Shown: piece by piece, positions 36,001 through 48,000 of the stretch
How positions within the stretch are numbered: the stretch's first letter is position 1
Layout: every line of letters begins with the position of its first letter
Assembly: GCF_040958095.1 (NCBI RefSeq)
Contig: NC_091227.1
Span: 13,000,620-13,064,619, forward strand
Source: Procambarus clarkii
Taxonomy: Eukaryota; Arthropoda; Malacostraca; Decapoda; Cambaridae
Direction: 5' to 3'
Length of the DNA stretch: 64,000 nucleotides
The notes under the pieces: generated by a model
Told to the model about the DNA's origin: nothing
What the model saw: the letters and a program-made list of their open reading frames with translations, nothing else
Database searches by the model: none
Program-made: the position numbers and the translations under genes

Positions 36001-39000
36001 GTACAGTTAGTAATTAACAAGTAATATATTTTAATGTTTTAAGAATAAGGATTACTTATGAGTGAAATAATTTTGCTAGTTTATTATTTTTCCCACACAA
36101 GAAACATGCCCAGACCAGACTTCATCTGGATAATCAGGAAATCTGAACAACCGAGATCTGGATACATAAAGATGCACTACCTCTATAAACAAAAATTATG
36201 GTCACAATGGGTCTAAACTGAGGCAAACCGATCTGAGTTCAGAGTTAAGCACCTAGGAATGAAGACCTATTAGAAAAGCATAGTACAGTATTATAAAACT
36301 TCAAGGAAATAACTATCAAAATACGACATTCAGATACTGTGTAACTACATGAACATAATGAGGCTGTTGATACTGTATGCACTGCATGTCAGAAGGAAAT
36401 TATGAGTGACATTCTTGCACCACCATGTGAAAAACAGCTAACCTTAAACATGTCAATGGAAATTTTTTACAACCATAACAAAATTGATGATTTCAAATCT
36501 TATGACATCAGGACGTTTCTTCTCGCACTACAATGGTTATTTTATAAAATTTACTGCCGAGAACTTTAATAATACAAAGATTTTTACCTACACAATAACT
36601 AAGAAGCTAATAAGAGTGACAAATTCCTTACCTAAACTACAAGCATCATCATGGAAAGTGAAGGTACCTAGCTTCTCCCACTCTCGATTCTTGTCATCTT
36701 TGAGTGAGAGATTATTCTTGATAGTGACCCCGTTGTTTAAATTGCCATTCTCAAGCAGGTTTGGTTGTGACTTACTCACAGATTGGTAGGCATACACAGG
36801 ATTATCAAAATGATGTTGGTCTGAAACAGATTTTATGTAATCAAATTCCTATTTTCCACAAGATCTTCAGTGCTTTCCTGCCAATAAACTTCAAGTATTA
36901 AATACAGCACAGTATGTAGATTCTTGGTATTATTTAAAATTAATCAATTAAATATTAGTGAAAGATGCAAAAACCATGCATGCTGGCAAATTATATTTGC
37001 AAAGTAGTTAGAACCCACTTACACTCTCTCACATTCAAACACTATTTTACAAAAGTAAAAACCTCCAAGCCATTAACTGATTCTAGGAACAAAATGCTAA
37101 ATATATCCAGGCTATTAGCTGCATCAACTGTCCATCTGTAGGACTGTACTTGGATGCTCAAGATGCAAAAAATAAACATAAGATGCAGCAAATCTGTGGA
37201 AAAACAGGTTATGGTACACAAGATCCTCACGTACAATCACTAACATAGGTGTTAACCCAAATTAAGGTGCATATGTAGAAGGACAAAACCTTGGAGAGCA
37301 TCCCACATTAACTACAGTAATTGAGTCACACACAACATTTATTATTGAGTCCAGGAGATGAGGAAGAGCTCGAAAGGTTAAAATGACAAGAGGAACAGAA
37401 AAGGGGAAATGAGGAAAATGAGACAAAAGGGAAGACAAGTGAGCGAGTGATTACGAAGGGAAAACTGGGTTAGATAAATGAGGAACATGGGTACATGGTA
37501 GATATTGGGAAAATGAGAGAAGTCAATAGGCTATGGATAGATGGGAAAATAAGGAGAGTGGAAGAGATGCAGATGGAGAGAATGAGGTAAAGAGAAGGGG
37601 GGGGGGGGGGAAGAGGAGTAATAATAGTGACGAGGAAAGAACAATGAAAAAAAAACCTTGAATGTAATGAAACGCCATTTTCTGGGTGAGACCCGGAGGC
37701 TTCCCAGAGACTGATATGTATATTATTAGACTTTGGCATCAGTCAGTGTGAATGGCATTCTAGGCCTACTAGGGATCACAAGCCAGAACCTGGCCCCCTT
37801 AGAGAGGCACGAGGAGCAATGGGTTTATAAAAATGCACATGTGATTTGGAGCATTCTATGTCTGCCATCGACCTGGCCAGGCACCTAGAAAGGTAAGCAC
37901 CTCAAAACAAACCCCTATTCTGGTTAAAACGACTATAGAAAACTAACGAGTGGACAGAACTCCCCAAATGAAAATGAGCAAACGAGCATGATGTCACATG
38001 TGCCGTGCCGCACCGCACGTCTGTGAAGCTCCCCCCTCCCCGTGAGGTGGAAGGGCGAGCCCCATACCTATCGTGCCGGCAATCCACCCTTCACTTCGAG
38101 GCTGGATGTCAAAACATACGAAAAACCACTGACCGAGGGCGAGGGAGGGTTGCCGGGGAGCCTCCGGGTCACACCCAGAAAATGGCGTTTCATTACATTC
38201 AACGCTGGTTTACTGGGGGGAGCCCCTTCGCCTCCCCGGAGCTAGCTACCCAAAGCCAAGGACAAGAGGGGGACAAACCCGGGAAGAGGAAACCACACGC
38301 CTGAACCCGAAAGCCATACAACTGCCAACACAAAATGACCCTGTGGACAACCCGAGAGACCCAAATCCTGGAACAGGGGTGAAGGAGATTCGGGTCAACC
38401 CAAAGTGTGTCTAGAGCCGCAGAGGCCATGGCACGCAGGCAACGGCCAAGAGCCTCAACCAGACACAAGAAGATACACCCTCTGCCAACCTAACAAACAT
38501 CAAGAACACAAGAGAGCCCTCCAAAAAACAGCCATCCCAGCCTCTCCACAAAAGAACCCCCCCCCCCCCCCAAGAGTCTTGGAATCCTCTAAACCTTGCC
38601 CTGACCCCGAAGCCCTCAGACGCTCCAGAGCTGGAAGCAAGGGGGAGGGGGACCAGAAAGAACCACAACACGGGAAGAACGAGGGGGTGCGGACCGAACA
38701 AAGGCCGAAGTGACCAACACCCCCAAGTCTGGGTCCCTATAAACAAATTGGGGCAGCAATCAACCTAGCATGTTGCAGCAATCAACCTAGCATATTGTAG
38801 CAAACTAAATCTAGCATGCAACATCTGAGCCACCTGCACCCAGATAATGTCAACAGTGGATTGGGTGAATGGAGTCACAAACAAGCAACAATGCTTGCAG
38901 GACTCCGGGCCGAAGGTGTCATCGACCCAACAGGCAGCATGACGGAGGCAAAAACAATGAGCGTTGCCCTGAGACAATAGGACAGAGCAACTCTCAAACT

Positions 39001-42000
39001 CGCACAAGGCGAGAGGGGGACCCAGGGGTCACATCCATTGGACCCCTTGCGCCCCCGCTGGGTTTCTCAGGGCCCCTTAGACTGTTTTTGCTAAGGGTAA
39101 GCCCATGCAGGATACTGCTAAATGGCACCCAAATCTACCAAACAAGCTTCTAAAACTGAACCCCTGGGACCTGTCCACTCACGAGAGCCTAGCAGGGGCT
39201 ACCACTGAAAAACAGGAGGTCAAGACCCTAATATACCAGGGGGCAGGGGAACAAAAGCAGACCCCCCACCAGGAACAAAAATGAAAAGAAAAACCCCGCA
39301 TGAGGACAACGTACCCAGAAGGAACAGAGCTGGCTGCTGTAATAGGTGAAAACTAGTTGTGCAGTACCCCATGCCCCTACCAGTGTAAAAACTTCCACTT
39401 ACCCAAAGGTAAACAAGGGAAGAGGAACCCCCCCCCCCCCAACACACCCAGGGTGGTCAAATCACCGAGCAGCAAAAGACCAACAGAGGTATACCCCAAG
39501 GTAACTTGTGGAAGATAACCCCCAAGCTCCAAGGGCAGTACTTACAGGGCATTCAGGGAAGGGGGATCCTATGCACATGCAGCCCGAGTACCTGTGAATA
39601 TTACTCCCAGCTCGCACACCACCATAAGAGCAGTACTGGACACGAGGCACAGCACAACAAGAGAGAATCTGGAGCTGGAGCCACACGACCGAGCCACAAT
39701 CACATCAGCCGAGAACTGAAGGGTGGATCGCCAGCACGATGGGTCTGGGGCTCTCGCTTCCCCTTCATGGGGAGGGGGAAATTGTGCATACATGCGGCGA
39801 AGCACAAGTGGCATTATACTCGTTTGCTCGTTTTCATTTGGGGAGTTCTGTCCACTCGTTAGTCTTCTATAGTCATTTTAACCAGAATAGGGGTTTGTTT
39901 TGAGGCACTTACCTTATAGGGTGCCTGGCCCAGTTGATGGCAGACATAGAATGCTTCAAATCACACGTGCATTTCTATAGGCCATTGCTCCTCGTGCCTC
40001 TCTGAGAAGGCCAAGTTCTGGCTCATGGTCCCTGGTAGGCCTAAAACTCTATTCACACTGATGCCAAAGTCTAATAATACACATATCAGCCTGGATAGCT
40101 CCGGGGAGCCAAAGGGGCTCCCCCAGAAAATTCAAGATAAAAAGACAGGAAATATAGAAAAATGAAGGAAAGGAGATAAAGCGGTGAGCAAACTGATGGT
40201 ATATGAGAATGATGCGGCTACTGGTACTCAATATTTACAGATGCAAAACAAAGTTTTCAACACCACAAGGTTTTCCCCTTCAAAAGCATTGATGTAAACC
40301 ACAATATTACCTCCCAAATTGCTGTGTTATGGTGCACAAAATTAAGTGTAAAATGGTGACATCAGGGAGAAAGTGAGAGAACAAGAGAGCAAGAGAGAGA
40401 GAGAGAGCATGAGTGCAAGACAAATGTAAAACGGGTTAATAACTACAGTCCTAGAGAGCATAATGTTCTAGTTTCTTGAATAAAGCAATAATCTGTACAA
40501 CTTTGCTATACTACATATATTTTGTCATAAGCCACTTTCCTAATATGCTCAAAGAATATCCATGATATTTTTGTCTCATAAATCAGCAATTTTGAACGAG
40601 GAGTACTTGCCATTTCAATACAAGTCTTAAACAATGAACAAGAATCCACTATAGTATTGTTAACTGCAAACAAACAAGATCGTATTAACCCTTTTGCGGC
40701 TCAGGGATATAACAGTCGACCCAAAGATTTGGGGCCGAAAATGTAAGACCTCAATTCAAGTGGATCTCGGAGGCCTGGTGTTATCTTCCTAGTGCATGGC
40801 CATACCAGAAAATTTGCCTTTTCAAATTGTCTTTAAAAATAAATGTATTTGTTCCATATGTATGAAATACAATATACAACATAAAATAAACATAGTCACT
40901 AAGGAATTTTTTTTAACTGAAGTCACAAAATACGAGCAAAATTTATTTTCCATTTTCTTCTAATAAAGGTATTTTTGTTGTTGTCTCTCAGTTCTTAACT
41001 ACAGTACTGTACGTTCTTATTTTATTTTACACTTCAAATACAAAAATTATTAATCTTGTCATAATTACTATTAATCATCATACCACTCAAAATTGTTAAG
41101 TCATGAAAATATTTACATTCAAAATTAAAAGTTTAAAAAACACAAAAAAATTTCATTATATCCATTGAATATAATGAAATGCCTCTCCCTGGTGGGAATT
41201 AACGGCTCCCTGAGGTTATCTCGCCGAGATGACTAACCCCCCTAAAGGAGTCACATCAGCCAAAGTAGTCCTATATGGCCTACTGAGAACCAGAGGGAGA
41301 ACCTGGCTCACAAAGGTACAGGGAGCAGGGGATTACTACAATTGCTCTCACAGCATCATAGATGTAAGCAAAACATTACAGACACCTGCAAGGTTCAAAG
41401 AAATGGAAGCTCTGAATCTGCAGAGTTAGTGTTGATATTTGTTATAATATTAGTGGGTTTGGATATCACACAAATAGGCTGTCTGGATCTTCCACTTTCA
41501 TGCTGCTTATTGGGGGTGCTAAACATGTCCTCATACTGCTTTTTTTAGTATTTCATTAATTTCTGTGTCATCATCTGTGCACATCTTTCACCTGTGAGCA
41601 CAGACCGAATACTGACGGAGGTTTTTGATTTCGGTTTCCCGCTTTAAGAAATATTGAAAATATTTCTTCATCTCTTGTATGGCTTTCTGTTTTAATTCCA
41701 TTTCTTCAATCTGATATGAATGCTTCAGTCTCTGTTCTAGCTCTTCAATCTCCCTATTAAAACTATTCTTTCTTTGTAGGAACAATCAAGTTTGCTTAAG
41801 CATTTCTGTTAATTTCCATCTTCTGTAGTGCTATCTGCATTCTCTAGGCTGGTTGTCTTTCTGGCTTTCCGCAAAGGGACATGTTTCAGACAGACTTTAT
41901 ATGATTTAGCAGTCAGTTGTTAAATCCCTTGCATGGGATTTTTATTGCTTAGAACAGTTCCCCATTGAATATTTCTAAGTTCCTTGTTTACTTTCTCCAA

Positions 42001-45000
42001 TCAATCTTATTATTAAAATTGAATTTATTGAATAAACCCTCTCACTTGATAATTTTTTATATCTATTAGTGATATTAATGTTAGTTTGCACTCCAATGAT
42101 CTTGTGATCTGAGTATGTGGTATCTGAGACTAATGTCCCCGATTATTTCTTCTTTGTGAAGATTAGGTCAAAAATATTTTCAGCCCTAGTTGGCTCTTAT
42201 TTTCTAATATCGCTTTGAATTTGTCCATGTTGAACAAATTCGTTCAGCAGTCTGATGAATCAAACTAAATCAGTTTTCTTCATATATTATCTTATAATGA
42301 GAAAATGCATAGGTCACTACTCATGCCTTGTGCATGCTTCCAGTATATTTGGCTTACATTTTATATTTCTCCTTCTCCCCTTATTTCTACTTGGTGTACT
42401 ACTTCTGCTCCAATCTGTATAATGCTATAGTAGTCCTAGTCAATGGATTAAAAAAGTAAATGAAGATTAGACTCAATTAAGGATGACGACTTAGAAAAAG
42501 TGATTCAAAATCTTGGTTTCTAACGTGGCATAACCAATATTCATACATGTATATTTATTTCTAAATTAACCAAGCTTTTGTATATGCTACCATTAAATAA
42601 TAATAATAAATAATAATAAATAATAATAATGAAGATGCTGTATTAAAACTATACATTAATTTATAAGTTTCCACTCTGAATACTCAAAGCATTTTAATAA
42701 TAATCTTTCATTGTCAGTGTTGGAACCAGGTCGGTTATCATTTCAAAGAATTCATTAATTTTAAACAATGTACAGTGGTGCAATTCTAAATTGCTTTACT
42801 GTCTATAGTTAGTACATTCCAGTTGCAACATTATCATGCTTGAGTACTTCGAGACCAGCAATGCAGGGTTAATATGTGCACAAATGACAAATATACATTC
42901 ATTTGAACGACAGCAGAAGTAATCAATTCAAAATTGCTGATCCTATCACATTTCATTCAAAGGAAAGTAGGCACCTTTTTCCAATGAAAACTATCAACAA
43001 TTGTACATAAAAAAAGTGCAATACCTGCTATAGAACTCCATCTTTTGGCTACTGGTTGTCCTTAAAGTAAATAAGATGCTCAGGTTAGGGTGATATATCC
43101 TGGCTCACATGTTTCACATTTTCTTAAAATATCATTTAACCTGCATATCAAAATTAGATATTGACTGTGGCAATCATATATGAAAGATGATGAAAGCATA
43201 CAAGCAGACAGAGCAATATGTGCATGGTAAGCTTGCTGGGAAGAATCACACCGATCACAAATGAACATAATTTCATAACTGCAAACTCTATTGGCTAAAG
43301 GCCAAAGGGAATTGTCCTGTCTACTCTGCAAAAATTTATGTCAGGTAATTCTCCAAAATCTTTCTGCATTTACAGTAACTAATCATATACTTTACCTGAA
43401 GCATATACATTGAAAACTTAAATGAAAAATCCAAACCACAAGAAAAAATCAAAGGATTACAACACAAATTAATGAAAGTGAAAATAGCTAGACAATGTTC
43501 TCACCAGACTTTTGTGAGAGCTTATTGGCAGCACGAAGTTTTGTGCTCTCTTTAGTCTCAATTGACTTGGGGCGCTCTACAGTGAGTAAGCGTGCAAGTA
43601 GGGAGAGAGAGAGAGAGAGAATAGAATCTTCCAAAACAGCCATGAAGCTGTTGCAATAATAGGTTTATACAATTATGGTTAGAAAAAAGCATCCTTCAGG
43701 TTAATTTCACTTAATTCATAATTAGAAACATGTTAGTAGGGAGAGAGAGAGAGAGAGAATAGAATCTTCCAAAACAGCCATGAAGCTGTTGCAATAATAG
43801 GTTTATACAATTATGGTTAGAAAAAAGCATCCTTCAGGTTAATTTCACTTAATTCATAATTAGAAACATTTTAAATTCACTAATACTACAGTAACAATAA
43901 ATTTTGCTACTCATCATGCATATGAACCTGTCATAAATTTATGAATTTAAAACTATTTGTGAACCTTATGAATTTAAAACTATACAAGAGTGGATTCAGG
44001 CATTTCCGAATGGTTCAATCAAAACACAAATTCTAAACCTCAAAACACCATTTTTTTCTTTTTACACGACTCTTATCAATAATTTCCTGCATCAACTTTA
44101 AATTATTGTTAAAACTAATTCAATAGAATTTCAATCTGATGCACACCTCAACAATCATAAATAACTGCAGGCGATTGTTGGGCATGCATCATATCACAAT
44201 GTTCATGACAGAACCCAGTGTCAACAGTCCTTAATCATTCACCTGTTATTTGAAGCATTGAGAAATGTCTGCATAAAACCTTTTGGCAAGTTTTGAGATT
44301 CTCAATTAACAATCGTCTAGATATTTTGCGATTCATAGATGATCACACGAGGTAAACCTCATCACCTGTGCCAGGCACATTAAATACAAAGAGCCATATA
44401 ATGAAAAATATTAAAAGTTAAATGCCTGTACCTTAATCTCTGCTTGAATCAATACTGTATCAATACAAGACAATATGTGCCATATATCTTGTATGCACAT
44501 GAAATGCACTACATTAATTAGAAAAAATACACTACAATATAATAAAATATTGTAATTACACTTACGTAATTAGAATATTTTTGAAAATATAAATGCCTGC
44601 ACTTCCCTCCCTCCTTTTCTTTCTCTTTGAACATATTTTGTATAAGAGTTCACGTACTGTAAAACGAACAATGCATGAATTCTGTGCATCACAGCCCCAA
44701 AGACAAAATAAATGTATATTGAGTTTGTTTCATATGGTTCAAGTTTTTCTTTTGTTTTGCACATTTTTAGAGATTATATTATGTCATCAAAACCTTCTCA
44801 AATAATTTGTAGCTTATGTTGCACTTCCAAGATGTTACTCTTGTGGTGCGATCTTTTGTAACAAAAGATTTTCCTTGACTGATCTCTCCTGCTATGTATG
44901 ACCTTACTATATACATTACAATGCATGTGGGAATAAGAGAGAATAAGTTTGGATTGTGGGAGGATTGTTTGGGTGGTGCAAAATGGTCAACAATGATTTT

Positions 45001-48000
45001 TTTTTGCCCAATTGCACCTAATCTGCTTTTCATGGTTATCCCTGGGTTCCTCAGTTTCCTGGAAGAGGTAGTGGTGCACGTTTTTTCAGTTGACTGCATG
45101 GGTCAGCTCTTTTTGTGACTGGAACTGGTTTGTGATGTCAGGGTTTCTCTTTCAGAGACAGCATTGCTTCAGCTTGCCTCCAATCTTTATTTGGACATTA
45201 GAAGTTTCTCTTGGGGTCTATCTCCTCCTAGACTATCTAGCATTGCTTGCATTGAGGATAATCCCTCAATATAGTTCCCATTTGGGACATGGCTAATGCC
45301 CTTACTGACAGTCCCTCTAGTATTTGTTCAATTAACATGCACCGAGAGGCAGATAGACAGCATTTCTTTAGGAATGGGTCAAGTTCTGCCTGCCCCAGGT
45401 GGACCTAATCAATTTTGCATTGAACCAGAAGATGACTGTTTATGGGGCCTCATTCCTTGATTCAGAAGCATTTACAATGGAAGTGTTACATCTAGATTTG
45501 AACCAGTGGAAAACACTACAGTTCAAGAGCTGCTGCCTACAGTATTCCGCTGAAGCTGGGGAGCATTGTGGGCTGCATAATGTTTCTGGCTCCCAATACA
45601 ACAGAAACTAGACTATCACTCCCTTGCAAATTTACTTATCAGCATACAGATATTTGAGATATCTATGCTTTGTTTATACAGTAATTATGTATATATTCAT
45701 CCACTGTAACATAGCCAAACCTAATTTTTAAAATAGTGTTTAAAGTTTCTTATAAAAAATCAAAGAAAAACTGTTACTGAGAATTTTTAGAGAAATTTGG
45801 TTCACACTAAATATACACATTATAACCAAGAGTATTTTAGCTGGAAGAATAAGAATTACAGTTGAAATCTTAAGATGTGTTCAGTTGGTTTATTTTGGAT
45901 AATTAACATATGGCTACTTGTTTATTACTCAATTAATACTAAGTATCTTAAACCATACAGAATCCTGATACTGTATATCTGCAAAAGTTTAAAACTGCAG
46001 AAATCATAGAAAATCTACCTTCAATATATAAACATCCAAGGCTTGAGTAGGAATCCTAACATCCTAATTAAGTAAATATATAGTCATACCTGTAGCTGCT
46101 GGGTCGGCAATGTATTGAACCACCGCTAACTCTCGCTTTAATCGCATCAATCTCCGCCTGAAATATTTTACACAAAAACTTTGTGAAATTATGTCACCGT
46201 ATGTGATACTAATAATATAAAGCTCTAATTTAGCAAGCAACAAACTATGAAGGAAATTGTTTTTTAATACAAGGAACTTACCAAGGATCAAGGATCCATT
46301 AACACTTTCGCGCTCTCGGCGAAGGTCACTCAGCCAACCGTATGTGCGCGCGGCGTTTTTATCGCTTAAGCGTAAAAACAAAAATGTGTATACTCTTTTT
46401 ACTTTTCTGACCTTAGTTTTCATGCTACGTATTTCATTTTGATACCAACGTGTTCGCAATAAAATTCTCTAGAAGAACATCAGTAAAAAAAGTCACGAAA
46501 GCTATAGAGATACCAGCATGAAATAAATAACTACGAAGATGAGTCGCCGTGAGCGCTCAACAGCAACAAAATGTTTTTACTCTTGGGATTATTATCACCT
46601 CTACAATTGTCCTACAGCCTTAATTTTTGTATCAATGGACTCCCAATAAAATTCCCAACACGGTGATATGAATATAATCGTAGAATAATGGTCCCGGCCC
46701 ACCCCCAAGAGTGTGGGAAGTGGGCACACTGTTACCCGGTAATGGTGACCGGACGACACACGCGCGAAACGTTGCTTTGAAAGTTTATACTTATTTCACT
46801 GTTCTGATATTATTATTGTATGTATGTCATTCATTTTTGTGGCAATGTTTTCGGAATAGAATGTTCTATGAGCTAAATTATACTACACAAACTTGGACCA
46901 AATAGGTGTACTTACCAAGGGAAGGCTGGTTGTGGAACAGTAAGTTGAGCATTTGTTCTTCACTCCACCTTCTTCAGGTTCTTCATTCCTGAAGTTGCTC
47001 AACAGATGGTTTGTAGGTGGAGTGAAGCTGTTGCGGGTGGTTACTTCTTCACCACCCAATACACCTTTTTCCGGTGGTAATTGGTGTAGCAGGGAACAAC
47101 ACAGAGTGCAACACCACAGGTCTTGCATCCATAGTTCGTGTCCTTCCTTTTACCAGACCGTGCGCATGCATGACACTTGAGACGTTTTGGCAGTCTGTAA
47201 ATTTCATGTTTCAGTTTGTAGTTCATGCGATTTTCTGAATCAACAATAGGGCCAGGTCTTCTCGCTGGAGGTGTAACAGGAGTTGCAGGAGAGTCAGATT
47301 CATCTGACAAAACAGTTTCGTCAACTGGCAGTGTGGCAGACATGTCGGGTTCAGATTCGTTGTCTGTTTCATCTTGAGGTGGTGTAGTGAACAAAGGCCT
47401 CCTCACACCAGATGGTCCGGGAGTTGGCATGGCGTCAGCATTGGCAGGAGCTGTGTCATCATTTATGTCTGGAGCGTGCCGCAAGTGTTGAGATGATGAT
47501 GTTGTTTTAGGCCACTCCTCTGTGTCCCAGTGCAATAGGGCCCAGATTGCCACTTCGTGGAACTGTAGCAATGTTAGCTTTTTTCGATCAGTTGTGTTGT
47601 ATTTGTACAAAACATAGGCATTATGCAATGCCATTTGCAGGAAATAAAAGGTAATCTTTTTGGTCCACTTGTGAGTTTTCCTGGTAAAATGGTAATATTT
47701 AACCATTTGATCGAAGTGGTCCACACCTTTCATGAAGTTATTGTACTCGCAAATTGCAGTCGGTTTGTTCACTGTTACCTGTTGTATTCCACTTGTTCCG
47801 TCTCGGTTGCGAATTCGCTTCCTTCGCTGAACTCGCTGAGTGTCTGCATTGTGGATGTTGGTAATGATTGAAACCACTCGCTTGTCTTTCCACAGGAGAA
47901 TGAAGGTGTTATCTTTGCGGCGGTATACTGTGGTATCCAGTGGAAGTTTACCCTTGGCTAGAGCTTGCAATACCTTTGGGGCACCACGTAGCATTCTAAT

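Noticed and set aside
46064..46459. A 131-codon minus frame across exon 10
   Set aside because: Only 46090-46157 is exonic; the rest of the frame runs through the splice acceptor and into the piggyBac end.
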